Assembly: GCF_030272615.1 (NCBI RefSeq)
Contig: NC_081408.1
Location: 767,903,330 to 767,967,329 of the forward strand
DNA length: 64,000 nt
Reading direction: 5' to 3'
Source: Cryptomeria japonica
Lineage: Eukaryota > Streptophyta > Pinopsida > Cupressales > Cupressaceae
The notes beneath the pieces were generated by a model. The model was not told the DNA's origin and ran no database searches. It saw only the letters and a program-made list of their open reading frames with translations. This document shows, in pieces, positions 32,831-45,922 of this stretch; within the stretch, counting starts at the first letter, position 1, and each line of letters opens with the position of its first letter. The translations under genes and the position numbers were made by a program.

Positions 32831-34599
32831 TGGCAACCATGAAAACTACTTAACAACAACATATTATCTACAAAAATCACATCTGCAATAGGACTAGGGC
32901 GCCATAATGGGCCAATTTTTAAATGTCTACAGATCAGTTCATACTAGTTGATTCCCGATCCTAATGTTTTAATATGATCATTGGAGGTTGACCTAATTTA
33001 TGAAATACCTTGGGAACCCTATATAAGAGAATATTTTATCATCCTTTTTTATCCATAAGAATTCATCACAACATCATCAAGGATATATCATTTCATTCTG
33101 CCATATCTTATATCATCCCAGAGAATTTTTTTTTCAAATATAAGCATTATGAAGAAACAAATTACAACAACCTTTCATACAATAGCATTTTCATGATTTA
33201 TCCTTTTATGTCTTGTCATGTCATGTTATTGCATCAACATTTGGGGGTCTTATTCAAAGAGTATTGCATCATCACTGTTATCAACAACATCAAGCTTGAA
33301 GTATAATTTAGCATATTAATTGAGAACTATTCTTCGTATCTAATTCATTAAGGGTTGCAACGTCATAAAATTGTGACCCTTTCAATTTTAGACCGCATTT
33401 AGGTCTTTGCATTAGCGGACAAATCCCTAAGCCTGATCAGAGACCAGAAACATGCTCATGTCATCAAAAACTTGCATTTTTCATCATTTTGCACTGCCTT
33501 TTGCTATTGTTTGTCCTAAATCAGGGCAAGACGGGGGCGTGACTCCCTTGTCCTAGCCCTATTTTGGGCCCCCCTTTGGTCCCCCTTGCATTGGGCTTGT
33601 CAATTATTGAGCGGGAATTTTCCTATGTCAGCCTAAGATGATAAATTACCTAAACACCCCTAATTGGCAAGTATATAATCACTTCCCCTCCTATTTGCAT
33701 ACGCGAAGTTGATCATAGGCGAAAATAAGCAATAAGCGGAATTAAGTGCAAACATTCAAGTATTCAAGCAAGTATTGAGCATTTGAAGTCTCCTTTCAAG
33801 GTTAGGTGTTGCATTCAAGACAAGGATTCAACCATTGAAGAGGAGATTTCTATCAACACTCAAGACATCCTATTTCACATATCCATTCAAGAAAATTCAT
33901 CTACAAAGGTACCAACATTTCAATTACATCCCCTTCTTGAGGTGGATTTTACTTTAGACATTTCCTTTCATTTACTCGCAACATTTTACAACCACTTGGT
34001 TAATTCCAAAATGGGGTTTGACCTGAAGAGAAACCCCTAATCCCAACAACATTTTCCTCTTTTTTATGTGTGTAGGTTGTAGGTGCACAACTGTAATTGC
34101 AGGTTTAGGCTTCATTTTCAGAGAGGAAAAAACCCTTTTCAGTGCATTGAATTTTCGGAGGACCGTGCATAACTTACACATGGTCCCTGCAAATTTTTCT
34201 CAGATTTATAGGGAAGCTTTGTCTCAACATTCTACTGCTAATTCTAGGTGCACAGCTTCATATCGCATCTCTATCTCAAGATATAATCGTTTCTTTGTCA
34301 TTTATGCACTTAGTCTCAATTTGCTTAATTCAACTTGTCTACTACAAAAGAGATTCACTTTACTTTCCTAATACTTTTCAAATTTACTGTAATTCACTTA
34401 GTATTCAATCTCTTACCATTGAGGATTGGATCTAGTGAGTTCAACCCCTCTTTTGTAAGTAATGTGTAAAAAATTGAAGGGAATCCTTTGTGGAACTTTC
34501 ATCCCTCTTTTAAGGGGAGTAAAGCTTTCCACATGATCCCCCCTCATCATTTTTCACCATATTACAAGGGTTAATTCCAAATTCGGGTTTTGACTTAAG
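32831..34599 (+). other. LTR-like non-coding DNA, family unknown
   Basis: Balanced composition, no gene. It contains a TATA-like string at 33020, C/G-rich phrases near 33520-33590 and a block of short open frames (33783-34040, 34066-34371) without domains. It may be the remains of a gypsy-type LTR and leader that the copia element at 34600 entered. Confidence 0.35.
33020..33027 (+). promoter_or_regulatory. TATA-like box
   Basis: CCCTATATAAGAG context, a good plant TATA match with C-rich text upstream. No dependent gene is visible; it is plausibly an LTR promoter. Confidence 0.35.
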
Positions 34600-36061
34600 T
34601 GTTGGCATAACTGATGGAGATGATGATATAACAGTAAAGGATGATGATTTTGATGGACTGTTGGTGATGATATAATTGTGATATGATGACTTTATGATCA
34701 GTTATTTGTGTTGTCATTCATAGAAACTATGTTTGTTTATGTCATCTAAGTTATCTTACTCTATCAATATAGCCTAACCGGTAATGGATTGAATTGGATA
34801 AAAAAATTGCTAAGTAGCAGTCAAGTAGTTAACCGTTAGCAAGAACAAAGAAGGAGATGGTTGCAGTAGAGATCCGTGTTGAGTTAGGTGTTGCGGTTTG
34901 GAATGTGCTCTTATGACATTGTAACGAGTCTATGACTGGAACCACATCATGTTTGGAGATCCGGAAGCTATGTTTGTAATTGACTATTGTATATTTAATG
35001 TAGGGTTTGAGAGCCGGTAACAAGATCTTTGACCAGTGATATTTTATGGTTTGGCGGTGATTCTTTTCATGTTCTTAACTTAGTGGCGACGTGTCAGAAT
35101 CTATGTGAAGTGATAAGATGTTGTTTGAGTGCAATCAAGGAGCGAATTTCTTGGGAAACAATGAAGTACTTAGAAAAATGTGATAAGGGTTTGACAACTT
35201 ATCAGATCGATGTGCGGTGATGTGTTATGATCATTCAATGACTGTAATTGTCTTGTAATTTGTTGTGACACTTTGTATGATGAATTGTAATGATTTATAA
35301 TGATCTGATGATCTATGATGTAAATTCATTGTAAGTTAGGGTTATGTAATCGACCTAATTGTAAAGTTTATTTAGGTCTAGTTTGAGATGGTTTGTTGTG
35401 TCAATGATCAAAGAAGAAGAGCATGCCAAACCAAACTAAGATATCTGCATGAGTGAAGCATATTGGAGCTGAAATGGATCTATACTAGCAAGCAAAGAGT
35501 GCATTGATCAGATCATTTTATCTGTTGTTCCCTAACATTTGCAACATTATTAAAATCCCTTAATCGGTAGGTCCTAACAGGCCTGATCTTGTAAATCCAT
35601 TCACCAGGTGGCTCATTAATTTGGATTTAAATCCTTTAGAAAGGTTACTCTTAACAAGGTATATCTCCTTATAGGGCTGAGGTTAAAATCCCTTCATCGG
35701 GTGACTCCTAACAGGGTCTGTTCTTAATCGAGCATTGTTGTAAAGCTCCTAACTGAGCTAGGATCTTAACATGGCACATTCTGAAAGAGTGCAAATCTTG
35801 TGGGTACTTATTCCTAAATCTCAATGTTCATATGGTGGTTGATTTGTTTATGTGTGTATTTGATATCATTTCATTTCTTACATATTGATGTACACATGAA
35901 TGAGTAGTTTGGTAAATCTGCTTTAAGTGATTGATTGAGTAGTTACTTGTACTGGTTATAAACTATTTTTGTGAAGTATTTACAGATTAGTAAAAGATTA
36001 CAGTTTATTGTTATTACTGATTCACCCCCCTCTCAGTAATAATTGGATCCTCACAATAACA
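34600..36061 (+). repeat. Copia A 5' LTR
   Basis: 1,462 bp, TGTTGGCATA ... ATAACA. Near the end it has TGATTCACCCCCC (about 36019-36031), also present in two other LTRs of the window. It lacks about 30 bp near 35810 that the 3' LTR keeps (the TTTTCCCATTTGGATTTCC phrase near 41800). Confidence 0.88.
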
Positions 36062-36063
36062 AT

Positions 36064-36075
36064 TGGTACTAGAGC
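36064..36075 (+). other. Copia A primer-binding site, mutated
   Basis: TGGTACTAGAGC compared with the canonical TGGTATCAGAGC; two adjacent bases are swapped. Two bases separate it from the LTR end. Confidence 0.75.
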
Positions 36076-36129
36076 ACTAGGTCCTCTTTATGCAGAAGCT
36101 TAACAGCTTGAGGAAAAGATTGGAGGAAG

Positions 36130-39100
36130 ATGATGAAGAAGGAGGGTCCCAAATTCACTAAGGACAACTACAAAATATGGATTGATAGAATGAAGATTCA
36201 CATTAAATTTATGGGTGCTCAGTGCTTGCAGTATGTTATTGCTAAGTATGTACCTCCTACTGATCCTTTGACTGCAAATTAACTTAAGGAGCAAAAAGAA
36301 AACATTTAAGTATTGGAATCTATAGTAAGTACACTTTCGGATACAAAATATATTGTTGTTCATGGTTTAGAAACTGCTTTTGAAGTTTGGGAGAAATTAG
36401 AATTAATTTATGGTGGTGATAAGCATGTTCAAAAAGCTAAAGTAGAGATTCTTAGAGGAATGTTTGAAGATATGAGAATGATGGAAGGAGAAAATATTAC
36501 TCAGTATGGACAAAGGATAAAAGAAGTTGTCGATGGAATCAAAAGTGTTGGTGGTACTATAGAAGAACACACTATGGTGAGTAAGATGCTTAGAACCCTA
36601 TTACTTGCCTATGCCATTAGAGTGTGCTATTTAAGAGTTGAGGTCAGTTAGTAAGGATAAGGTTACTGTTGATTCCTTGATTGGTAAGCTCACTACTTTT
36701 GAGTTAAATAGTTTTGATAATAGTGTACCTAAGACAAAATCTTCTTTCAAAGCATCTGCATCTAGTATACCAATGAGAAAAGGGAAAGATGTTTGTCATA
36801 ATCTTGAATGCAGGTCAATTCATCATGGCGGTAGTAAAGTTGATGTGAATGATGAAGATTATTTGATGGAATTTGAAGCTCTATTGGCTAAAAGATGTTC
36901 TAGAGACACTGGTAAGTACAAAGGTAAGCTTTCTTTGAAGTGTTTCTCTTGTAACAAGATAGGACATATAGCTGCAAACTATCCTAATAGTGATAAAAAA
37001 GTAAAGTTTAGAAAATATGAAGGAAAAGGAAAGAAACAGTGCTATGTTACAGGTGATGAAGGAGTCACTGATGAAGAATCTGAGGATGAAGACAATGAGG
37101 AGATTGTTTTTGTTGTTGTTAAAGAAGATATGTTTGATAAGAAGGCTTTAGTATCTCACATTGGCAATAGTGATGAATGGATTATTGACAGTGGTTTCTC
37201 ACGCCGCATGACTGATGATAAGAACAAGTTTATTTCTCTTGAAGAATTTTATGGTGGTGTAGTAAGATTTGGAAACAATTCACCTTGTATGGTTAAAGGT
37301 GAAGGTTCTATCTCTTTGAATGGTACAAGTAATGTTGATGATGTATATTGGGTTGAAGGTTTGAAACATAATTTTTTGAGTGTTGGTCAGTTAAATGACA
37401 AAGGTTATCATCTTGAGTTTAAGAATGGAGTGTGCGGGATCTTAGGATGCAAAGGAAAATTAATTGCTACTAGTAAACAAACTAAAGGTAGCTTATTCCA
37501 TCTGAATACTAATGTGAACAGTTGTTTGGTTGCTAAGGTTGAAGATAGCTGGTTATGGCATAAAAGGTTTTGTCATGTGAAGTTTTATAATGTGGTTAAG
37601 GTCAACAAATCTAGTATGGTGAGAGGTATGCCACAACTCGTTAAACCAGACAATGTGATGTGTAAAGAATGTTAGTTGGGTAAGATGACTACATCTTCTT
37701 TTAAGAGTAATTTTTTTTTTCTTCTGAGCATATTCTAGATTTGGCGCACACTGACTTATGTGGTCCTATGAGGACTAGAAGTTTTTATGGTGATAAGTAT
37801 TTCATGTTATTTATTGATGATTTTTCTAGAATGATGTGGGTTACTTTTCTGAAGGAAAAGTCAGAAGCTTTCAACAAGTTCAAGGCATTCAAAGCCTTAA
37901 TAGAAAAGGAAACCGGTAAGAATCTTAAGTGCCTGAGATCTGACTGGGGTAGAGAGTTTACATCAGATGAGTTTGTGAAATAATGTGATGAAAGTGGAAT
38001 AAAGAGGCAATTATCTACTCCAAGGACACCACAATAAAATGGAATTGCAAAAAGGAGAAACATAACCATTTTTGAAGCAACAAGGACTATGTTGATATAA
38101 GAAGATGTACCTAAGATGTTTTGGAGAGAAGCAGTTAGCACTGCTTTATACACATTGAACCAAGTACTGGTGAAGAAAGGTAATGATAAAACACCTTATT
38201 AGTTATGGTATGGTAAAAATCCTAATGTCAGTTATTTCAATTTTTTTGGCAGTAGATGTTTCATAAAAAGAGATGAATATACTGGTAAATTTGACCCTAA
38301 AAGTGATGAGGGAACATTTGTTGGCTACTCTACTAAGAGTAAAGCCTTCAAGTGTTTTAATAAAAGGACAAAGAAGAATGTGGAGAGTGTGAATGTAAAA
38401 GTTGATGAGCTCTCTGATAAACCTGATGATACCAACAAATCTTATCCAATAGATGATGAACACAAACTTGTGATTATTGAACTGGAAGTCCAGAAAGATG
38501 TTGAGAAGAACAATGCAGTAGAAGAATCTCAACTGGTAGAAGATGAAGAAGATGCAGAACAAGAAGATGTTGTTGCACCAGAATAGGTTATTCCTAGGTA
38601 TGTAAGGTTAAATCATTTTAAAGACCAGATAATAGGTGACAAGAATGCTGGAGTGTAGACTAGAAGAAAAAATAGAGAAAGCACTTGTCTGATTTCCACA
38701 GTGTAACCAAAGATAGTGAGAGAAGTCCTTAAGGATGATGGCTGGTTAAAGGCAATGAATTAAGAGCTTGATCAGATTGAGAAAAAACAACACTTGATCA
38801 CTTGTTCCTAGACCTGATGATAAAAATGTGATTGGTACAAAGTGGGTATTTAGAAGCAAGTTGAATGAAGGAGAAGTTGTTAGAAACAAGGCAAGACTAG
38901 ATTGCAAAGGGTATGAACAAGAAGAAGGTGAAGATTATGGAGAGACCTTTGCATCGGTTGCTAGGCTTGAAGGTGTTAGAATTCTACTTGCATTTGTAAC
39001 TTTTAAAGGTTTCAAAGTTTACCAAATGGATGTAAAGTCAACATTTCTGAATGGTATTCTTGAAGAAGAGGTGTATATGGAACAACTAGATGGGTTTGCA

Positions 39101-40233
39101 TTCAGAAGATAAAGGAATGGTATGCAAACTGCATAAATTATTATATGGATTAAAGCAAGCACCAAGGGAATGGTTTGAAAGACTTCATGCACATCTGATA
39201 AAGATAGGATTTTAGAGAACCAATGAGGACAATAATATTTATTTGAAGATTGAAGGAGATAAGATGTTGATTGCAAAAGTATTTGTTGATGACATTATAT
39301 TTGGAGGAAATGATATATGTGTATGACTTTTGCATATGAGATGAAGGAAGAGTTTGAGATGTCTCTGATAGGTGAGATAAAAAATTTCATTGGTTTGTAG
39401 GTCCTACAATTGGAAGGCAGAATCTTTATCAGTTAGTCTAAGTATGTGAAGGAAGTGTTAAAAACCTTTGGAATGGAAGATTGTAAACCGGTTGGAACAC
39501 TTATGGTTACCAGTTATAGATTGTCAAAAGAAGATGATTCACCCTCAATGGATGAGAAAGAATACATATCTATGATTGGAAAACTTCACTATGTTGTTCA
39601 TAGTAGACCGGATATTGCCCATGCAGTTGGTTTAGTAGCAAGATTTCAAAAGAGCCCTAAGGAGATGCATATGACAATAATGAAGAGAATATTCAAATAT
39701 CTTAGAGGGACAATTGATTATGGATTATGGTATTCATACAAAGGGAATTTCTCTTTGCAGGTATTCACTGAAGTTGATTGGGCAGGAAATGTAGTTGACT
39801 GGAAAACATAATCGATGGAGCATTCTTTCTAGGTGGTAGACTGGTATTTTGGACCAGTAAGAAACAGAGTTGTATATCTCAGTCTATAGAAAAAGAAGAG
39901 TATATGGTTGTATCCATGAATTATACACAAGCTATATGGATGAGACATGTCTTGGAAGGACTGAAGTAGGATATGACAGAATCGATGATCATACATTGTG
40001 ATAACACTAGTGCTATAAACATTTCAAAGAACCTGGTACTACATGCTAAGACTAAACATATTGAATTGAAGTATCACTTTCTAAGAGAAAGAGTGCAGGA
40101 AAATAAAGTAAGATTGGAGCATGTGTCTAGTAAGGAGCAGTTGGAAGATATATTCACCAAGCCACTGCCTAAGGCTACCTTTGAATATCTCAAAGGTAAG
40201 TTTTGGGTTATACCCCTACCCAAGATCAACTAG
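36130..40233 (+). pseudogene. Copia A gag-pol polyprotein
   Basis: Starts MMKKEGPKF at 36130. Gag runs to about 36990, with a zinc knuckle CFSCNKIGHIAANY whose last Cys is Tyr. Protease: WIIDSGFS near 37180, with Asp-Ser-Gly kept. The integrase zinc region is near 37557 (WHKRFCHVKF). The integrase core has DLCGPM (37745) and CLRSDWGREF (37930), but the expected Glu in NGIAKRRN (38040) is Lys, so the catalytic triad is broken. Reverse transcriptase: GTKWVFRSK (38834), [11 protein letters not shown] (39025) and FVDDIIFGG (39280). RNase H: TEVDWAG near 39770, HCDNTSAI and an EDIFTKPLP block near 40150, ending at 40233. Stops include 37672, 37981, 38032 and 38584, and the frame changes several times between 36638 and 39973. 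The protein normally packages, copies and integrates the element. Confidence 0.93.
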
Positions 40234-40591
40234 GATGTTGGTGATGCATCAATCCATGGACTCATTCAATATCTTTCACTATGAATTGATGAGAAGTGGC
40301 CTAATCCTCAGTGGGAGCAGCTAACATGAGGCACATAGAGGTGATGGAAATAGTAGCAAAAACGATTAAGATAGAAGATGCCTTTGCAGCTTTGGCATTG
40401 TTGTCAAAGGGGGATAAGAAATGTAACAGACAGTCATTGGGAGAAGTACAATGACAGGGAAAAGCAATGCAAAGGAAGAGAAAATCAAGAGAAGAACAAC
40501 ATGACGTGATGAGTTCCTGACATTTGTCATCAATTGATTATTTTAGTTGATACATTATTTTAGTATTGCCATCTATGCCAAAGGGGGAGAA
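40234..40591 (+). other. Copia A 3' untranslated region and polypurine tract
   Basis: No extra (env-like) ORF. It ends with AAAGGGGGAGA (about 40580-40590) directly before the 3' LTR, the plus-strand primer. Confidence 0.75.
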
Positions 40592-41926
40592 TGTTGGCAT
40601 AACTGATGGAGATGATGATGTATTAGTAAAGAATGATGAGTTTGATGGACTATTGGTGATGATATAATTATGATCTAATTACTTTATGATTAGTTATTTG
40701 TGTTTTCATTGATGGCAACTATGTTTTTTTATGTTATCTAAGTTATCTTAGTCGATCCGTATAGCCTAACCGGTAATGTATTGAATTGGACAACAAAAAT
40801 GCTAAGTAGCAGTCAAGCAATTAATCGTTAGCATGAATAGAGAAGGAGATGGTTGTGGTAGAGATCCATGTTGAGTTAGGTGTTGCAGTTTGGAATGTGT
40901 ACTTATGACATAGTAATGAGTCTATGATTAGAACCGTATCATGTTTGTAATTGACTGTTGTATATTCAGTGTAGGGTTTGAGAATTGGTAACAAGATCTT
41001 TGACCAGTGATGTTTTATGGTTTGGCAGTGATTCTTTTCATGTTCTTAATTTAGTGATGATGTGTCAGAATCCGTGTGAAGTTATAAGATGTTGTTTGAG
41101 TGCAATCATGGAGCGAATTTATTGGGAAACAACAAAGTGCTTAGCAGAATGTGATAAGGGTTTGACAACTTATCAAATTGATGTGCGGTGATGTGTTATG
41201 ATCATTCAACGACTGTAATTATCTTGAAATTTGTTGTAATGATACGTATGATGAATTGTAATGATTTGTAATGATCTAATATGATCTATGATGTAAATTC
41301 ATTATAAGTTAGGGTTATGTAATCGACCTAATTATAAAGTTTATTCAGGTCTAATTTGAGAAGGTTTATTGTGTTGATGATCAAAGAAGAAGAGTGTACT
41401 AAACCAGATTGAGATGTCTGCATGAGTGAAGTAGATTGGAGTTGAAATGGATCTGTACTAGCAAGTAGAGAGTGCATTGATCAAATCATTTTATCTATTG
41501 TTCCCTAACAGTTGCAACAATATTAAAATCCCTTAACCGGGTAGGTCCTAACAGGCCTGATCTTGTAAATCCCTTCACCGGGTGGCTCATTAATTTGGGT
41601 TTAAATCCTTTAGCAAGGTTACTTCTAACAAGGTATAGATCCTAACAGGGCTGAGGTTAAAATCCCTTCACAGGGTGACTCCTAACAGGGTATGCTCTTA
41701 ATCGGGCATTGTTGTAAAGCTCCTAACCGGACTAGGCTCTTAACATGACACATTCCAAAAGAGTGCAAATCTTGTGGGTACTAATTCCTGCCATTGTTTT
41801 TCCCATTTGGATTTCCACGTGAAAAATCTTAGTGTTCATATGGTGGTTGATTTGTTTATGTGTGGATTTGATATCATTTCATTTCTTACAGATTGATGAA
41901 CACATGAATGAGAAGTTTGGTAAATT
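40592..41926 (+). repeat. Copia A 3' LTR, truncated
   Basis: Follows the 5' LTR from TGTTGGCATAAC to a GTTTGGTAAAT phrase near 41925 with many substitutions (mostly transitions), then the match ends abruptly. The substitution load suggests an old insertion. Confidence 0.85.
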
Positions 41927-42661
41927 TCCTTGGAGATTGTCCGTTGTCTATTGGTTCCCCCATTGGTCCTTCTTCCCATCCACCATCTTCCCCACTTGGT
42001 TATGGTGAACCTTCCTCTTGTCCCACTTCTTCCCAATATCATCAGAACTTGTTCCTTCACAAATATTGCTTGTAGAAGCTGCCATGAAGAATCTTGTGGT
42101 TTCTTCATCCTCAAGAGGACCACTTTATCAAATACCAGAGAGTCCAAGAGCTATGACTCCCTTACACACATTGTCTGCAAGGAGAGACATTCCATTTCAT
42201 GCTTATGAAGGTTTTGAATTCCAAGGGGAGGCACCTCTACCTCCACATAGATTTGACACTAGATTGGGTGTCACAATTGAGGACCCCTCTCAAGTATGGG
42301 CCCTTGATGATTTTAATCTTGGGGGTGACCTCAATGAAGACATAATGATAAATGCTCGTGAGCAGTTCATGGATGATGATGAGTTTATAAATACTAGGTG
42401 TTCTGATACTTTATGATAAGAAATATGGTAGATGGGCTGAAGAGAATAAGAAAAGGTATTAAAATTGATAACTTAAGGGATGATGAAAGAGTGAGAATGA
42501 AAGATGAGCTATTGAGAGCTACCAAGGAAAAATTGGCTACTATGACCCCTAAGATGGGAAGGTATATTGTAAATAAGAGTGGTGTGCTCCTTTTGGAAGG
42601 ATGGGACATCTCTTCTATCATAGCTTTTGATGCCTTAAGAAGAAGGCATGACATTGATTGA
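41927..42661 (+). pseudogene. Coding debris of unknown family, part 1
   Basis: Two plus-strand frames continue one another through a single frameshift near 42410. The first, 42018-42416, includes PESPRAMTPLHTL, an IPFHAYEGFEFQGEAPLPP block and an acidic end. The second, 42413-42661, is a basic/acidic helical stretch with DDERVRMKDELLRA and GVLLLEGWDISSI. Composition looks like true protein, unlike chance frames nearby. I recognise no domain. It begins exactly where the copia A 3' LTR is broken, so it may belong to the element or gene that copia A entered. Function unknown. Confidence 0.45.
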
Positions 42662-43499
42662 TGAGGGAACAACCTGAGAAACAAAAAAACACAGTAAATT
42701 GCAATAAAATATTATATTATTATTGTCTATCTACGATACATGCAATTATAATCCAGAGGAATAAATCCTCATAGGTTGCAACACATTATATCTTATAGAA
42801 TTTTTTGGAAAACCCTTGTCTCACAAATTCTACTTTCTAACCCAAAAACTAAACTCCCAAAAACTCAAACAAGTTTCCTCAAATGAGTCCTCAATAGACT
42901 CCTTCTGGTTTGGAGCCAAAAATACATTTTAGAATTTACCATTTGGTAGACAAAATCTAAAACTTGAAATTGGAAATAATATAAAAATTTAGCGAGATTA
43001 AAAAACTAGAAACGTTCTGAAAATTGTCCAACTTCTGATAGCCATAACTTTTGATTCGGGAATCAGATTGACGTGTCATTTGAAGCGTTGAAAATATCTC
43101 TGAGTGAGGAATATGCTAAGAATCCTCTCTGCCAATTCTCACTATTTTCGGGGTTGTTTGGGACCGTTAATGCCTCAAATCTGACTTTGAATTTTATTTT
43201 TTCGAGAAACTGAAACTTAAATAACTTTCAAACCATAAATGATTTTAACCATATTATTTCGCCAAAGTGATTATTTTTCCATTCTCAAGATTTCCACAAA
43301 ATTTAGGGTCCATCCACCTTTAAATAAAAACTTTCTATTTCTAGCAGTCGACAAGAAAAAGTAGCTTGTCAATTTTGAAAGTTGGAATCTCTTATTCATC
43401 CAAATGGGTATACAAAAATGCAAAAAATATTTTAAAAAACTAAATAAAAGGGAAACATTTTTGGGTGATGCAGGATTACCCTTACACCACTGGATGCTC
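42662..43499. other. Non-coding DNA between coding fragments
   Basis: Stops in all frames. The text (for example CCATAACTTTTGATTCGGG near 43045) has the style of an element UTR or an inserted LTR, but no boundaries were found. Confidence 0.35.
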
Positions 43500-44543
43500 C
43501 TGCATCATTGATTTAGGAACAATGGATCTTGTTCAAAGGAATAGGGTGTTCTGAGGAGCAATTTTTCATGATCATCTTGGTCAATTGGTTATCTAGTGTT
43601 TGCATTCAGTTACATGGAGACCATCCCTAAGATATGAAATGGATATATTTTGAATCTTGCTTGTCAAGAGCGTGGTTGACACTACTGCCATAGAGGCTAC
43701 AAACTTGACCCTAAATGTAGCAAAATTTTCCCATAAGGTGGCAATAAAGGTTGATGAAGAGGTCATTATTCTAATGGATAAAGTAAAAATATTGAAAGAA
43801 CAGTTGTATGTAGGGCCAACATATAGGCCTCTTGGTAGGATTGAGCATTCTTTTGATGAAGAAATGGGACTAAGAAGAGATTTGGCTCAAGCAAGGATGG
43901 AAATGACAAGATTGAATAATGAGGTTGATATACTAAAAGAAAATGCCTCAAGGATGGAAAAGAAGGATACAAAAAAGATGACTCAATCATTGATTAAGTG
44001 AAATATTAGTTAAATTTTGGATCATGCAAATGTAGCCTGAGATGAGCACAGGGAACTGCTAGGATTCTTTGAAGTAGATTTGAGGTGGTAGTGGTTCTTG
44101 GCATGCTCACTATTTTATTTGAGATAAATAATCATAGTATTGGAGGTTTCCTTGGTTAGTCCCTTCCTACCTATTCAAATGATATTATAACATGTTTTAA
44201 ATCAATATTTGAAATGATGAAACAAACTTTCATCATTCATAGGATGTATACACAGAAGATAAAAGCAGAGCTCATGTGTTTCCAATATCTAGTTACAAAC
44301 CATATGCTAGTTATCTTTGATAGGGAAATGAGAAATATAGAAGGAAGAAAGGTTATTAGAACTAAATTAGAATGGAAGACAAACATTGGGGTAATATTGG
44401 ATCCAATATTGGCAGATATTCTTGCATATGATGCACAACTATTGAAGAAAGTGGAGCCATTCATGGATGCATTCTCAAGACTTGATAGTGGGATGATAAG
44501 AGTGGAGGTGGAAAGGTCAGAGATAGATGAAAATGACTATTAA
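43500..44543 (+). pseudogene. Coding debris of unknown family, part 2
   Basis: 43657-44001 encodes a 114-residue stretch with a heptad-like coiled coil in its C-terminal half (RRDLAQARMEMTRLNNEVDI, then LKENASRMEKKD). An in-frame but stop-broken extension reaches upstream to about 43520. 44214-44543 encodes 109 residues with VIRTKLEWKTNIGVILDPIL and VEPFMDAFSRLDSGMIRVEV. Both read as ordinary soluble protein and may be later exons or broken parts of the same gene as 41927-42661. I recognise no family. Gag-like or captured cargo protein of a retroelement is a guess from context. Confidence 0.42.
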
Positions 44544-45922
44544 CATCATATCAGAATATTGCAGGAGTTCAAGCAACATGGATTTGAAAATCTATAATCC
44601 TTTCTCTCCTCTTTTTCTAAGTTTTTAAATTTTGAATTTATAGTTTTTTTGCCTTTTTGAAAAGTTTCTTTCTTTAATTCCTCTCATTGTAATAAACCAA
44701 AAAGAAACATATTTTTTAGTTAGATGATATATTTTTTATCCTTTAAATGCATATCTTTGTAAAAAATTTGTAAGCATCTCTTTGTCCATGTGTATTTAAT
44801 AGGTTTGCAGGATTATCACACTTTCCAGCTCGATAAGGGAGATCAAGTAAAGAAAAGGAGATTTCCAATTCATCTTCAAAAACTAATACCTACTTATGAG
44901 GATAGAATAATGTCTATCCCTGTTAGGAAACTCAAAAAGTTGTTTTGTCCTTTTCTTGTCAAGTGATCACCTAATTTTTCAAGTTGTAAAAGGCCCAAAT
45001 CTTGTTGCATTCTCACTTTTTCCATAAGAGGATAATCAACGCCTTGTGTCAAGCCTTCTTCTTTTGATATTTTCTAGAGTCCAAATGGGATTTTTAATTT
45101 GATACACATAGATTCACCAAGGGTGAATAATATATAGAAAAGCTCATAGTTTTGCAGTACAGTACTGTAATCAATTTAATGTCCTATTTGAAGTAATTTT
45201 ATAAAGGATATGCATATGTACTTTGTAGTAAAAAAGACATCTTGAAATTAAATTCCATGATTTCTAAGTTGTTCTCTTTATTTGTTTTCCAAAACCTTAT
45301 ATAAATCAATAAATCAAGGATTTTTGGGTTTATATTTCTACACTATGTTGTTGGATTTGAATGAGTTTAAGCTTCTTCTAAAGTAGAAGATTAAATTTTC
45401 TTATTCTATTTAAAAGGATTTTACTAGAAAACAAATTCAATTGAGTTGCAATTGAGAAGTTCATTCATTTATGATTGATATCAGATATTGTTCATATTTG
45501 ACAAAGGATGTTGTAGGGTCTGCATGTCTTTATATTGTAATAATGGTTCATCTTTCCCAATCAATGAGGCACTAATCATAAAATTGTATTGCTAACTGTG
45601 GTAGTAAAAAGGAAAAATTCATCAACACTTCAATCATAACTTTTATTTCATGAATTTTATTTTTTAGTATTAGGATAACTGGTTGTCATGGTGATTTGGA
45701 ACATGTGTGGAATGATAAAAGCCATATCCTAAAGGTTTCAAGGTTTTCTAATTCACTTAGTAGGTTGAGAACATATCTGTTACAACACTACATAAGGATT
45801 GAAGGAATCAAAAGTGTTGTTGAAAGGGACACCCACTAGGTCCTATAGAGCCTAAAGTGTAGAGAGAGTAGCTAGTTCATTATCCTTGGTTACTACTTTG
45901 TCAACCGGTCCACTGATTTAAA
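44544..45922. other. AT-rich intergenic DNA
   Basis: No coding frame or repeat supported. It ends where the first mobile-domain pseudogene homology begins (45923). Confidence 0.5.

Larger units (their letters stand above)
34600..41926 (+). mobile_element. Ty1/copia retrotransposon A (3' LTR truncated)
   Basis: 5' LTR 34600-36061, primer site at 36064, gag-pol 36130-40233 in the copia order (gag, protease, integrase, reverse transcriptase, RNase H), polypurine tract before 40592, and a 3' LTR that breaks off near 41926 about 140 bp before its expected end. Both LTRs begin TGTTGGCATAACTGATGG. The coding part is disrupted by frameshifts and stops. The missing LTR end means a target duplication cannot be tested. 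Its coding sequence is clearly related to the copia element that begins at 60077. Confidence 0.93.
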
